Assembly (NCBI RefSeq): GCF_000005505.3
Contig: NC_016132.3
Location: 40,562,914 to 40,626,913 of the forward strand
Source of the DNA: Brachypodium distachyon
Lineage: Eukaryota; Streptophyta; Magnoliopsida; Poales; Poaceae
Direction: 5' to 3'
Length of the DNA stretch: 64,000 nt
The notes under the pieces were generated by a model, which saw only the letters and a program-made list of their open reading frames with translations, searched no databases and was not told the origin of the DNA. Numbering within the stretch: position 1 is the stretch's first letter; each line of letters opens with the position of its first letter. The position numbers and the translations under genes are program-made. This document shows positions 1-10,809 of the stretch, piece after piece.

Positions 1-494
1 GAATATAGGCATCCTATTGTTCTCAAGCACAAAGCTTAGTGCATGAAAAGGCCTACATAATTCAGTTCTGCCCTGTATCATTGGTAAGCCATTTGTAGCT
101 TTGAGAAATTTTGATGCGATGGTCATCTCATATTGTTAGCTTTCGTCCATGTCCGTAGAGGATACGTTTAGTTTCATCACCTTCAAGCTTAGCCTTTTAT
201 TTTCCTTTCCTTCAGAATGGTATTTAGTGGACTCATCAATGTTCGTCCAAGATAAAGACAATACCAAGTGGTACTGGGTTATATACGTTAGTAGGCATTT
301 GCCATGGGTCAGTTAGGATAATTTCACCAGTCTAACAATTTACCAGTGAAAAAATGTTTTGACTTTTAGCCCAGCTGATTTTTCACTCCTAGCTTGATAG
401 GACATGCGAAAATGGGACACTGAGTTACTCTTGTATGTAACAAATATGACGATAATGAAGATCGTTCTGTTATCTTTCTTTTTGCGTATTGCAG
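1..494. other. Window edge and presumed intron 5' of the PP2C exon
   Basis: AT-rich sequence with no recognisable coding segment. It ends in a plausible 3' splice site: a T-rich tract followed by GCAG at 491-494. It is probably intron sequence of the PP2C-like gene or its remnant, with upstream exons outside the window. Confidence 0.35.
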
Positions 495-732
495 GTCTGC
501 AGATCGAGTGGCAATGCCTATCTCAAAAAAGAAGAGTTCAACCAGTAACCTTTGTCTGCAAAGTTTTGCCTTCCTGAACCTTGTAACAAGCTCCCATGCT
601 AAGTTCAGAACCATCAATTTGCTGCAACCAATGCAGTCACATTATCAGCTTGTCATATTTGCATCCGATGGACTCTGGGAGCACTTAACTGACCCAGAGG
701 TTGTTGAGATTGTTGGCAGTACCTCTCATAGT
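495..732 (+). pseudogene. Isolated PP2C-like protein phosphatase exon (fragment or pseudogene)
   Basis: The exon is bounded by a 3' splice-site-like GCAG (491-494) and a donor GTAAGT (733-738). Its 3' half encodes [20 protein letters not shown], close to the core motif of plant PP2C Ser/Thr phosphatases ([11 protein letters not shown], with the metal-coordinating Asp). Upstream, AKFR and LQP fit clade D PP2Cs, where they lie just before this motif. The first ~35 codons look unlike any PP2C. No downstream exon with the conserved HDDITV C-terminal block was found before the F-box gene. PP2Cs dephosphorylate phospho-Ser/Thr with Mn/Mg; clade D members act on plasma-membrane proton pumps. Most likely a gene fragment, or one internal exon of a decayed gene. 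Confidence 0.55.
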
Positions 733-2259
733 GTAAGTTCCTCACTCTCATGTACATAAATTAATCTGACGAACATACTGCCATAGTGCTTGGCATATTT
801 CTACCACAACTGCGCATGCCATTAAAATGTGCTGTTTCAAATTAGATTTCTCATTATATTACAATCTCACAATTAAGATAGTACTGATATGTAAATGCTA
901 ATTTGTTAACCAGCATATGGAGCATGGAGCATGTGTTACTTGCTTAGACTGTACTCCGATGAAATAAGGCTTCCCCAAATACAAATTTTGGTATCTGAAA
1001 GGAGCAACTTTCATATTGCATTGATGTTGTAAAACAATATGGATGGCTCTCTACTATCGTCAAAACTACAAATTGCGCATTACCATGGAGTATGGTTTGG
1101 AGGTGCTATAGAAAATAGAAACCTTCATGTACTTGTAAATTTCTAATATATCCTCTACTACCATAATATGTTAGGTTCAGGGATTATTGTAGTCAACAAA
1201 TGCAACATGGTAGGCTACCAATATGCGTCATGATGTGGTGTGTGTTTTCATCAACTGATGCTTCTAAAGTCCAGTGATCAGTGGCAGACAAACTCGTAGA
1301 TAACGATGTTATGCAAGATTTATATAGCTTAAGATGGAAAGGGCGAGCAAATTCTCACACTTAAGGTCCGACGCAAGTGGAGAATACATTGTCATCACTC
1401 ATTTTATTATTGTTGGATAGTTGCAAATTCTGCAAAAGTATGTGGCAGCGTGCAGAGGAGCACACCTCAATTTTGTGTCAGTTGTCATGATAGAAAGCTA
1501 AATCTAAGTTCATTTCCGTTTCTCACGAGTTAATAATTGGTCATTTTGTAACTCTTAGAGGCTTCTCACTACTCTTCTATTTCTGATCATGCGCTGGAAG
1601 ATGCACCTTTCATTAGTTATTACTTGGGCCCTGATAATATCTTTTCTGTTCATGAGGAAAGAGCACGACTGCACGAATTGGATAAAAGAATTATCCGGGT
1701 TCCTGACTGTTATTGTGGTTGTAATTACTTGCAGTGTTGTAATTGTGGTCTTCATCTGATGTCTCTCTTTAGACAATGTTGAAATTTTCTAAAGTAAATA
1801 TGCCTCCACACTTATAATTTAGTCGATAAATTTATGGCATATTCCTCGATGTCTGTTTCTCTCAGATCTTTTCATCGTTCTTTAAGATGGACGGGCATGG
1901 CAACGACCGCTTTTATGGTCTACTATGTAGTTTGCACGATGACACCCAGGGGGTGGTGCTGATACTTCACAGGTAAAGCCCCCGTCTGTTCAAGAGAAAT
2001 CACCTTACATACTTAACGCTCAGCTGAGCTTCTCTAAAACAAACAAGTTCAATTTTACCAAAGTTAACCTTAAGACGAGATAAATGTTTTTTAAACAGCA
2101 ACAGAAGGGAACCGACCGAAATACAGTGCTAAACGACCACGAACACACGCAAGCGGTCGATGACAAGCTCGCACAGATACAAGTTATACAACTGATGAAG
2201 TAGTGATGATCACATCAGACGGCAAAGCAAATCTAATCCCACCGAGGCAGCTAGGATTA
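733..2259. other. No gene seen
   Basis: AT-rich DNA after the PP2C donor site. No continuation of the phosphatase, no mobile-element termini and no tandem array were recognised. Short open frames here (for example minus 1555-1776) show no family features. Confidence 0.4.
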
Positions 2260-3234
2260 TCATAAGCCAGTAGGTCGGATGGTAGGTGGCCAAGGAAACT
2301 CGAACGCGTAATCCAGAGATGGACGCTTGCCCCGGAGCGCGTTCGGCAGGACGGACGACGAGAGCTCGGCGGTCTCTTTGTTGAGAGCAACAACCCGTCC
2401 GTTTTCAATCTTCCAGTAGGCGGATCCCCCGGTGCTCCCTGCGAAGCTGATCGGCACCGTGGCCATCCAGTAGTCGTTGCCGCACCTCGCTGTGCTGCTG
2501 CCACGCGCGGCGGCGGGTGAGGTCCAACGGCCACCAGCACCAGCGGCGGGCGAGAAGGCGTACGCCTTGGCAACTCCATCACAAAAGAGCACGCAGGTGA
2601 CCCTGAAATTCGACAGGCTGATGGGCGCACCTGCGTCGTCCTCGCCGTCGAGGAGGAAGCAGCCCATGAAACAGCATCGGCCGTGGAACCACGCCGAGGA
2701 AGGGATCTTCTTGTAGCGCCGTGCCAGGGGGTCGCAGATGGCGAGACCTTTTAGCGGCGCGCAGCCGAGTTTGTCGCTGAACTCCATAACCAGCACGAGT
2801 CCGCCCCGGACGTCGGCCAACTCCCAATTGAATTCGCCGTATCGCGTCCGCGGGAGGAAGTCGAGCGCGAAGAACCCTGCGGCGGCGGCGACGACGTCCT
2901 TCCAAGGTGAGGAGGACGAGGGGACGAAGACAGGGGAACGACCGGGCGGACGCGCGGCGGCAAAGTAGCCGCCGCCGGGCTCCTCGACGCGGTAGTGGCC
3001 AACGGCGTGGGGGGGTGGCGCGCCGTGCTGAGAGCCGACGACGCGAAAGGCGTCCGCCGCGATCACGCGGCGCCAGCGCCTGCAGGTGAAGGCGGCACGG
3101 ACGAGGTCGACAGGCGAGGTGAGGCGCAGGAACACCAGGCAGAGAAGCTCGTCAGGGATGGCGTCAACCTTGTCCTCCGTTGTCGATTTGCTCTGAGCAT
3201 TCTTGCGTGGGCGACGGCGACGGCCGCTCCCCAT
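2260..3234 (-). CDS. F-box protein
   Basis: Single-exon gene of 324 codons. The ATG at 3232-3234 is chosen because the longer open frame upstream has no ATG and enters a repeat element. After a basic N-terminus (GSGRRRRPRK, possible nuclear signal), residues ~24-64 form an F-box: DAIPDELLCLVFLRL, then DLVRAAFTCRRWRRVI. F-box proteins bind SKP1 and give substrate choice to SCF ubiquitin ligases. The remaining ~260 residues have the WELADVRGG and CDPLARRYKKIP segments typical of a large grass-specific F-box group, with no kelch, LRR or WD motifs visible. The C-terminus (FPWPPTIRPTGL) looks like a natural end. The substrate is unknown. The 5' flank is occupied by a TIR element starting about 35 bp before the ATG, so expression may be altered. 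Confidence 0.8.
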   Translation of the reverse strand: MGSGRRRRPRKNAQSKSTTEDKVDAIPDELLCLVFLRLTSPVDLVRAAFTCRRWRRVIAADAFRVVGSQHGAPPPHAVGHYRVEEPGGGYFAAARPPGRSPVFVPSSSSPWKDVVAAAAGFFALDFLPRTRYGEFNWELADVRGGLVLVMEFSDKLGCAPLKGLAICDPLARRYKKIPSSAWFHGRCCFMGCFLLDGEDDAGAPISLSNFRVTCVLFCDGVAKAYAFSPAAGAGGRWTSPAAARGSSTARCGNDYWMATVPISFAGSTGGSAYWKIENGRVVALNKETAELSSSVLPNALRGKRPSLDYAFEFPWPPTIRPTGL

Positions 3235-3267
3235 GGCCGGCTGACCCTTGATTCGGTTTATTCTGCA

Positions 3268-4282
3268 GAAAATAGCCAAAATACCACTGGTCAAAACCGA
3301 GAAATCCAAAATAACACTGAGAAAACCAAACTTGTGGAGATGCCACTACAGATTTGGTTTTTGATGCCGAAATACCATTATGCTCTTACGTCTTCACACA
3401 CAATAAGTTTCTCATTTTCAGCAGCTTTTCAACAAGATTTCAACAACATTTTAAGAATTCATCAGCATTTCTACAGTAGATCCACAACGGCATTTGTACA
3501 ACAGCATTTGTACAACAGTTTCAGCGGCATTCTTACAGTTCCCACAGCATTTCGACAGAATTTTAGCATAATTTCAGTAGCAATAATGACATAATTTCAT
3601 AGGCCAATGATCCCCAAAATCATCGCACTGGTAGTTCAACATACAACAACACATCAAAAAGTAATTCTCGTAAGCAAACGACTAAACTTGTTTGAGAGGA
3701 CTACTACTAGTAGTTTTGCTCCTCGTAGATGCACTAGGAGGTGAAGAAGCCTTTTGCAATGGCTGCACTGCGCGTCGCTACAAAATTCTCCTACCAAAAA
3801 GACTAATCCGAACAGGGCACAAATCGGAAGGAAAGGGCTGTACCGGTGCAGGTGTTGAAGTCGTCTTGCAGTGGAGTGGGGCAGGGCCGGCGTAGAGCGT
3901 CCCGCGACAGGCCCGTGGAAGGTGGAAGGCGCCGGTGTCAGGCGTCGCTGCGACGGGCAGAGGCGGCGGACGACACCCAGCGACGGGTTCGTGGACGGGG
4001 AGAGCCCACGAGACGGGCAGAGAGCGCACTCGCGAGAGGGATTCAGAGGGGAGGGAGGCGCGGCGATGTGGCCAGCGGGTGCGCCGCCATGGCTAGGGGG
4101 GGGGGGAGGGTTGTCCCGTTAGGCTAGGTTTAGACGAGGAGAGGAGAAGATTTAAAGGCAAAGCTATTTTGGCAAAAAAAAAACTTCACGGCGGTGTTGT
4201 TTTTGTAAATTTTGTTTTTTTTTTCGTGCTATTTCGGAACTCTCGGTTTTGACTAGTGGTACTGCGGCAATTTCCTTTTTAT
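3268..4282. mobile_element. ~1 kb element with imperfect terminal inverted repeats, upstream of the F-box ATG
   Basis: The left end (about 3268-3320, containing TACCACTGGTCAAAACCGAG) is matched in reverse complement by the right end (about 4222-4275, TACCACTAGTCAAAACCGAG) over roughly 50 bp with mismatches. The interior has an AT-rich half rich in CAGCATTT-like words (3420-3560) and a GC-rich half (3840-4130) with no recognisable protein. The size and long imperfect ends suggest a non-autonomous Mutator-like or foldback element. No clear target duplication was found, so the boundaries are approximate to about 15 bp. Confidence 0.5.
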
Positions 4283-4572
4283 TCTGTTTTCCGAACAAGG
4301 AAGGTTCTGGGTCCTTGCGGAACCGCCTCGGTCACAACATGGGCCGAGAGAACCCTTTGTTGCACATGAGACATCGTCACGCCGCCTCCCGTTGGACTAG
4401 CGATCGATCCATTTCTCTCCCGAACCCGCCCGTACGTTTCCCATCTCGTCTCTATTCCCTCCCGTGTAAGCTTTGTTGCCGTCCCTCCTGGTCCCTCTCC
4501 TGCCATGCCTAGAGGCACGGACGCAGTCATGCAGATTCACGGGGCGGGGAGAGGCGAGGGAAAAAATTTCGT

Positions 4573-4596
4573 GGGGGGGGGGGGGGGGGGGGGGGG
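4573..4596 (+). repeat. Homopolymer run of 24 G
   Basis: Uninterrupted G from 4573 to 4596, then C and more G. Such runs are unstable in replication and error-prone in sequencing, so the exact length is doubtful. Confidence 0.9.
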
Positions 4597-5465
4597 CGGG
4601 ATTTGCCGCACCACGCGCAGGAGAGGGAGACGGACGCGACGCCACATGAAGAAGACGGCAGCGGCTACACCCTCATGCAGGAGGAGGGTGGGTGCACTCC
4701 ATGCCGCGGCCACGCCCCCATGCAGGAGAAGGAGTGGCTGCGCTCCGCCGCAGAGGAGAAGAGGACAGCCGTACTGCCGTGCAAGAGGAGAATACGGGCA
4801 CACAACTGTGGAGAACCACTTGCATTCCATTTCCCTCAATTTTTCCTTGTGTAATCGGTTCAGTTTTTGTCTTTCATAATCTTATTACTGCCACCACAAT
4901 TTTGAAATATTGTGTTATTTTGTTCAACGATTGATTTCTGTTTCTGGTTGTAGTGAAGAGCATTTTCTTAGTTGAATACAAGGAGATGCACATGCTCTGA
5001 GTTTTGAAGATGGGTCTATGGATGGGCTATATTGATGCCTTAAAGATGAGGACCCACTATGTCACGGTAGATTACCAGACCCATTTCAAAGTGCGTCAAT
5101 TTGGTTTGAAAGTGCGTCAAATTTATATTCATGATATTTTAAAAGTGTTGAATATACTCGTGTTGGCAAAAGTATTTAACGCATTTTTATTGGCAAAATC
5201 TGCGGTTGAAGTGCTAAAATTGCGGTTAAAAATCAAAATTAACTACATTTTAACAAAGTGCGGCTAACATAGTGCGATCAAATGTCAACCGCCGTGAGAT
5301 AGTGTACCGTGAGACACACGGAGATAAGATGGGTCTATGGTGGGTCACATAAAATCCAAACCTAATGAACGGTTAACTTGATGGAGAAGAATCAATCTCA
5401 TCTCTTTTAGCTCATGAATCTTCTACGGTCGCAGCATGGCATCACCACTACCGTAGTGCTACGAG

Positions 5466-5484
5466 TTTAGGGTTTAGGGTTTAG
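5466..5484 (+). repeat. Interstitial telomere-like repeat (TTTAGGG, ~2.7 units)
   Basis: TTTAGGG TTTAGGG TTTAG, the plant telomere unit on the G-rich strand. Such short tracts (telo boxes) are common in plant intergenic DNA and promoters. Confidence 0.8.
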
Positions 5485-5595
5485 TGTGACGTCCACCAAA
5501 CCGATGGTATATGCTCTTTGTAGTGTGGCTGGGCTATACAGTAATTTTAAGGCTCCAGTTTTGGTGCTCGTCCATTGAAACTTCACCTATTTTTG

Positions 5596-5702
5596 TACTC
5601 CCTCCGTCCCATATTCAATGTCTCAAATTTGTCCAAATATGAATGTATCTATATCTAAAAAGTGTCTACATATATGTAATATTTCGACACTTAATATGGG
5701 AC
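5596..5702. mobile_element. Stowaway-type MITE, right terminus eroded
   Basis: Starts with TA plus CTCCCTCCGTCCCATATT, the Stowaway terminal inverted repeat of grasses. The interior (GTCTCAAATTTG, AAAAGTGTCTA, ATATTTCGACA) is the reverse complement of the family at 8415 and 60484. The right end reaches AATATGGGAC but the final CGGAGGGAGTA is lost. Confidence 0.7.
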
Positions 5703-5826
5703 TATGGGTGTACAAACTAAATCACCACTCTTTCTGCCTCCCATTTTGATCATGACATATCCACAATTTACAAAATGACAAGACACGGCGATTCATGAGG
5801 AATGAGCAATTCCATCAACACAACAA

Positions 5827-5913
5827 TATTGCTCACGAGGATCATCTTTGCGGCTAAATTTACACAACATGGATTCAAGATATTGTTCACGAGGATCATC
5901 TTTGCGGCTAAAT
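5827..5913 (+). repeat. 54-bp offset tandem duplication
   Basis: TATTG(C/T)TCACGAGGATCATC followed by TTTGCGGCTAAATTT occurs at 5827 and again at 5881. Confidence 0.8.
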
Positions 5914-7043
5914 TTTGAGGGCTCTGACTATGTAGGCTCCTCCCCATGACCCTGTTAATACCCTTAGGGCATCTCCAAGGTGGCTCCATTTGTCCTCTCG
6001 ATTTGTCCATTTGAGGGGTCTTTGAACATGGGGTGAACAAAATATCAAGTTTTTTAATGGTAATCCCTCATTTATCTCTTCATGAGTCTTTGACATGTGA
6101 GCCAAGAAGACAAGTGTATAAGGTTTGGAGAAGTTCTGCACAAATACTCCGCATGCTCTCCCCAAATTTGGGGAATAAATAGGGAATGTGGACCACTTTT
6201 GGATAAATTAGGGTTTTCATTGGTTGAGTATTTTGTTCATGAACCCTTATATGGATGAGAAAGATTTGTGGGGTTCCCTGGAGATCCTTACAATACCATA
6301 CCATGCCACTCGAGCATCTTCATGAGATTCCAGCTTCTCTACGTGCTTGTGTTATTATGTTGGCATAGTCGATTCAGTCACCTTGCGGTGTGGTTATATT
6401 TATTTTTTTGATGCAAGGTGTGTTTATATATTAGACCGGTTTACATGTGTTGGACTGAAACAACTATTTTTCTACCAACTTGTACACATATTTAACACAA
6501 ATTTTAACATCATAAGCACTTATTTTCGGACGGAGTGAGTAGTATATAGCGATCTTTACTAATTTCAACAGATTTGGCTCGGACGGAGAGAGTAGTATAT
6601 AGTGATCTTCGCTAATTTCAACAGCTTTGGCTCGCAAGAATTAGAAATCGAGAAAAGAGATGCACACTTCTGGTTTTTAATACTAGTATATAGAGATCTT
6701 CACTAATATGGTATGGAAAAATTCTCTGAAAAGTGAACTGAAAACATGCATTACATTAAATTTGGAGTTGAGCAGTGAAAACCCGAAAATTCCACGTTGC
6801 CGTTCTTCCGACTCCTGTGATCCTGTCCGAGGTCCATTTGTGGTCATTTGGTCTGGAAGACTGGAAGACGAAACGGAAGGTCCTCTTGTGGTCGTCCAGT
6901 CGTCCTCCTTCTGTTGTCAAGTATTCTCTGCTCAGCTCGGCCCAATTCGTCCTATCTCCTCGTTCAGCACTACTCTCTCAGTCGTCTCGCCCATCTCCGT
7001 TCTGCTGCTCCGCATCCGATCTCAGATCGAGCCCCGTCGACCA
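5914..7043. other. Intergenic DNA and 5' region of the DRT102-like gene
   Basis: No gene recognised in 5914-6700. The 300 bp before the ATG at 7044 is pyrimidine-rich near its 3' end, as in plant 5' leaders, with no clear TATA box. Confidence 0.35.
6527..6632 (+). repeat. 53-bp tandem duplication (two copies)
   Basis: CGGACGGAG(T/A)GAGTAGTATATAG with its following CTAATTTCAACAG and TTTGGCTCG repeats at 6527-6579 and 6580-6632. A partial third copy (TATAGAGATCTTCACTAAT) lies near 6688. The GGACGGAGTGAG part resembles a right Stowaway MITE end, so the array may derive from a MITE remnant. Confidence 0.75.
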
Positions 7044-7976
7044 ATGGCCACCGACCGCCGATTCAAGATCTTTGCGGCTACTGACGGCTTCGGCGAGCAG
7101 CTCAAGGACGCCGTCGTTGCGCACCTCCGCGCCCACCCCTCCGTCGCCGACGTCGTTGACCTCGGCGTCGACAAATACTACTCCGCTGCCGCAGCCGTCG
7201 CCCGCAACGTCGCCACCTCCTCCTCCTCCGACCCCGCCCTCGAGTCCCGCGGCGTCGTCTTCTGTGGCACCGGCGCCGGCGTCGCCATATTCGCCAACAA
7301 GTACCCCGGCGTGTACGCCACGCACTGCAGCTCCTCCGCAGACGCCGTCAACACCCGCTCCATCAACGCCTGCAACGTCCTCGCTCTCTCCGGCATGGCC
7401 ACCCCGCCTGACACCGCCAAGGTCATTACCGACGCCTGGCTCGCCACCCCCTTCCGCGCCCCCTGCCCCGCATCTGGCGACGCTCCCTGGCCGGAGGATA
7501 TTCAGCGATTCCTCGATGTTGCCCCCGGCGAGATGGCCTCCATCCCAGAGGGATCCGCCCCTGTCCCTGACTCCGCCTGCGCCATCTGCTGCCTGAGGAA
7601 AGGGATGGAGTTTGAGCCTGTGGATATCATGCCTGGCGGCGAGATGCGAATTGTGCGAGAGAGCCCCACTTCGGCCTACGTCCGGTTCAAGGCTGGAAGC
7701 GTGGAGCCGGCGCACCACCACACTTTCGGCCATGACCTGGTGGTGATCAAGGGCAAAAAGAAGGTCTGGAACTTAACCAAGAAGGAGACCTATGACCTGG
7801 TGGATGGCGATTTCCTTTTCACGCCTGCTGGGGATGTACACCGTGTGAAGTACTTGACAGATACAGAGTTCTTCATCCGGTGGGATGGGCACTGGGACAT
7901 AATTCTCGATGAGGACCTTGGAACTGCGCGCAGTGCCATTGATGCAGAGCTCGGTTTGGCTGACAGTGACAAGTGA
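7044..7976 (+). CDS. DRT102: DRT102-like protein: RpiB/LacA sugar-phosphate isomerase domain fused to a cupin
   Basis: Intronless gene of 310 codons. The ATG at 7044 matches the start and length (~306-310 aa) of plant DRT102 proteins; the in-frame extension upstream to 6708 is not family-like and is probably 5' UTR. Residues ~5-150 form an RpiB/LacA/LacB domain. The motif FCGTGAGVAIFANK includes Cys74, at the place of the catalytic Cys of ribose-5-phosphate isomerase B, and is followed by YATHCSSS and NACNVLALSG. Residues ~190-300 form a cupin barrel: PAHHHTFGHDLVVIKG is motif 1 with two metal-ligand His, and GDFLFTPAGDVHRV is motif 2. Arabidopsis DRT102 was isolated as a cDNA that partly rescues UV-sensitive E. 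coli; its reaction in plants is not settled. All key motifs are intact, so it is likely functional and probably cytosolic. Confidence 0.92.
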   Translation: MATDRRFKIFAATDGFGEQLKDAVVAHLRAHPSVADVVDLGVDKYYSAAAAVARNVATSSSSDPALESRGVVFCGTGAGVAIFANKYPGVYATHCSSSADAVNTRSINACNVLALSGMATPPDTAKVITDAWLATPFRAPCPASGDAPWPEDIQRFLDVAPGEMASIPEGSAPVPDSACAICCLRKGMEFEPVDIMPGGEMRIVRESPTSAYVRFKAGSVEPAHHHTFGHDLVVIKGKKKVWNLTKKETYDLVDGDFLFTPAGDVHRVKYLTDTEFFIRWDGHWDIILDEDLGTARSAIDAELGLADSDK

Positions 7977-8414
7977 AGAGGACCTGGTGATGCGCGTCGG
8001 TGTGTTATCTTAAGAAGGCTCGTGAAGGTGCTCTCTTGTCCGTCATCCTCTTTTGCCATGTTTACTTCTACAGTGTTTGTTGCTGTTGCTGGTGACATCT
8101 CTATGTATGTTGTTGGATAATTTGCCATGCTTTTGGGGCAAAATGGTGATAATGGCAGACTGGTTATGCCACCTTGATATGTTCCTACAATTTGAGTAGC
8201 TGAATAACAAGCAGATGACATGCAAGTTTTTGGGGTTTTATTCAGAGTTAGTAGTAAGTTTCATGATCCTGACAATTTTGTTTTCTGTCATTGTTTTTAG
8301 TGTTAGATGAACCATGAGATGTGCTAGGCTATTGGCCAACATCCTTGGCTTATCTGCTTTCTGACTGAACATCCAAGGACATATTAGTGGTTCTGATCTC
8401 GATGAAAAAATTGG
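7977..8414. other. 3' flank of the DRT102-like gene
   Basis: T-rich, UTR-like sequence after the stop. No second gene is visible. The 3' UTR probably covers the first 200-300 bases. Confidence 0.45.
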
Positions 8415-8531
8415 TACTCCCTCCGGCCGGAATTACTTGTCGAAATATTACATGTATCTAGACGCTTTTTAAGCATAGATACATCCATATTTGGGCAAAT
8501 TTGAGACAAGTAATATGGGTCGGAGGGAGTA
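8415..8531. mobile_element. Stowaway-type MITE, complete
   Basis: 117 bp including the TA target duplication on each side. The left end CTCCCTCCGGCCGGAATTAC and right end GTAATATGGGTCGGAGGGAG are inverted repeats. The interior has ATTACATGTATCTAGACGC and GATACATCCATATTTGGGC, which can fold as a hairpin. It lies ~440 bp downstream of the DRT102-like stop codon. Confidence 0.88.
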
Positions 8532-8695
8532 GGAACATTGGTGGAAAGTAACCTCTAGAATAGTTTTTCTTTTAATCTCGAACACACATTAAAATGTGTG
8601 TCATTTTGTATTAGAAGGAGGACGTAGGGAAGGCACAAAACTTACAGGCAAAGCTTGAACAAAGCAAAGCAAAGAAAGAAAGCAGACCAAAAACC

Positions 8696-8811
8696 TACTC
8701 CCTCCGATCCTAAATTGTTGTCGAAATATTACATCTATCTAGACGCCTTTTAAGAGTAGATACATCCATATTTGGGCAAATTTGAGACAAGAATTTAGGA
8801 TCGGAGGAGTA
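8696..8811. mobile_element. Stowaway-type MITE, complete
   Basis: Same family and orientation as the MITE at 8415. It begins TACTCCCTCCGATCCTAAAT and ends ATTTAGGATCGGAGGAGTA, with TA on both sides. Close spacing with the 8415 copy but different termini argue for two independent insertions. Confidence 0.87.
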
Positions 8812-10446
8812 TGCTATTCTAAAACCAAACAAGAGGGAAACAAAAAGAAAATAGCTGCTGCAGGGAGCAGCTCATCCCTTGGTCAGGAGGCATAACAAAT
8901 AAGAGCTTTGGATCTTTGCCTATTCAACTAACTGAAAAGATTATTTGACTGCCTGCTTTGCAATAGTTTTTGGCCGGGTGCACTGCTAATTTCTGTCTTA
9001 AATTGTCCCTGTTTTTGTAGCTTGTTGTAACTGTCTTGGTGCCCTAATTTATGAAACATGTCCTTTACTGTGCCCTTACAGAAACACGAAAAGGGGTTCC
9101 GATTGTTAATTGTGTTAGAATCAATGGGCTTGAGTTCTCAATTCAAAGAAAAAGTAAAGGTCTGAAGTAGCACCTTGCAAATTAGCATGGGCGGACCAAC
9201 ATATAAGGGCTGACCACATGATCCCGTTATATGAGATGAATGGAGGAATAAGTGCCTTACGCACACCACAAACTCACACACTCAGTCTTGTTTAATTAGG
9301 TGTGACTCGTGACTTGCAATTTCAAGGACCCTTGAGTCCAACCATGTCATACAAAGTGCACATTCATTTCTGTCATACGTGAATTTCTACCTAACCAAAA
9401 CTTCGTCTGTCACATGTAACAAAGGACTTAACAGCCCATGTGAGTGTGTGTAGCGATCAAGTTCCATGCCGCATGGTGGTTCATAGATGTGGGCTAGATC
9501 AGAGAAGCCTTGTTAGTGGCAGTTCTGGACACGACCTCTATATGGGGGGTGTCCCTATGGTGAGAGGAAGAAGCCACAACACACGCAAACTCATCTATTC
9601 AACTGTGCTTGCCATCGATGAACCTTGTTTTAGCCTTGTCATCTCTTTACCTGCCGTGCAGCAGGTCAAGGGAGAGCAGAAGTCTCCAGGCTTACCTCAT
9701 CTATCCATCGATCTGACAGGTAACCTAATATCATTTATCAGCATACCAAATTGTAAACCTGAATGTTGCAGGCTTCTTTAGGTCACTAGCTTTATTGCAA
9801 CTTTGCAATTCTGTAAAAAACAAGCATTCTCCTATAAACTTGAACATAGTCAATGTTTTTGGTATTTGCTAGATAACTCACCCCTGATCTCTCCTGCAGC
9901 CTTCAAACGCCTGAAGGCTCAACAAGAGCAACCTCATTCAGTCATTTGGCAGGTCATGTACAATGACTGGGCTATTATTGTAACTTCTATAATGCACTGC
10001 TGTTCCCTTCAGCCACAGCTTCCAGAGGTTTTCATATTTCCTTACAAAGGAGCAGGTGACAGAAATAGATACACGCTGATAAATGGACAACCGCTATTAA
10101 TATTGAGGTTGATGAGGCCTTATTCAGGAGTGTCACCACTTGTACAGTTTACTCAGCTGAAGCACACTCTTGTGGACTAATTTTTTTTGCTGACAACTGC
10201 TAACTTGCTGTTGTCACTACATGTGAACAGTTTGCTGTTTCTGTTTGTTCTTCTCCAGTTGGGATCACTATATTTTGTCATGGCTAACTATTTTTTTGGA
10301 TCATCGAGAATGGATCGATATTACAATTACTGCTCCATTTGCCTTGTGCAAAGCATTGCAGACAAGATACTGACAATCTGAGGCTCAATCATAGACACAG
10401 AATGTCATATTCTTCTCTTTCTGGATTGGTATATTAAATTCCATGC
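8812..10446. other. Intergenic DNA, no gene recognised
   Basis: Short open frames (for example 9440-9781 and 9803-10180, plus) give no family resemblance and lack supporting splice context. The segment near 10015-10130 reads smoothly (PQLPEVFIFPYKGAG, LINGQPLLILRL) and could be a decayed exon, but I cannot name it. Confidence 0.3.
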
Positions 10447-10685
10447 TGTCATATTATGGATTAAATAGTCCATTTATCAATCACATAAGAACTGTTGTTT
10501 AAAATTCATTCTGTCATATGGATTAAGGAGTCCATGTATCAATCACATTAGAATTATGCTTTGTAATAATTAAACTCATCCTTGAGCTTGAGTAAGCATG
10601 TCATATGGATTAAGGAGTCCATGTATCAATTACATAAGAATTATGCTTTGTAATAACTAAACTCATCCTTGATCTTGAGTAAGCA
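10447..10685 (+). repeat. ~83-bp direct repeat, two good copies plus one partial
   Basis: TCATATGGATTAAGGAGTCC with its ATGTATCAAT and AATTATGCTTTGTAATAA continuation repeats at about 10516-10598 and 10599-10685. A diverged copy without the second half lies at about 10447-10515. Confidence 0.75.
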
Positions 10686-10809
10686 GTTCTGTTCATCTAT
10701 CAGGTCACAACAAAAGCTTGCAGGTATATTTACATCTTCATGTAATATACACCTTCATAGACTTTGTCGCTACATATTACAGTGTAGCTCAAATATCTCC
10801 CCTAACATA

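Larger units (their letters stand above)
4283..5595. other. Intergenic DNA with a G run and a telomere-like motif
   Basis: No gene recognised. It contains a run of 24 G residues (4573-4596) and a GC-rich imperfect repeat built on CATGCAGGAG units (about 4670-4760). There is an AT-rich stretch with two copies of GATGGGTCTATGG (near 5008 and 5328), and a short TTTAGGG array (5466-5484). Confidence 0.4.

Noticed and set aside
2184..2630. 148-codon minus frame overlapping the F-box gene
   Set aside because: Different frame of the same GC-rich gene; no F-box or other motif.
4573..4596. G24 run as a regulatory quadruplex
   Set aside because: Could form one in principle, but length is unreliable and no gene context supports a role.
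5008..5345. GATGGGTCTATGG pair as possible terminal repeats
   Set aside because: Only 13 bp and in direct orientation with no matching flanks; too short to call an element.
6708..7043. In-frame N-terminal extension of the DRT102-like protein
   Set aside because: No chloroplast-transit or family similarity; DRT102 proteins begin at the ATG used here, and the sequence looks like promoter and 5' UTR.
6978..7733. Long minus-strand open frame opposite the DRT102-like gene
   Set aside because: A shadow of GC-rich third-codon positions on the other strand; low-complexity Gly/Val-rich product with no domain.
9803..10180. Plus-strand frame with a smooth stretch (LINGQPLLILRL)
   Set aside because: No family resemblance, no splice context that I could defend, and a poor 5' half.
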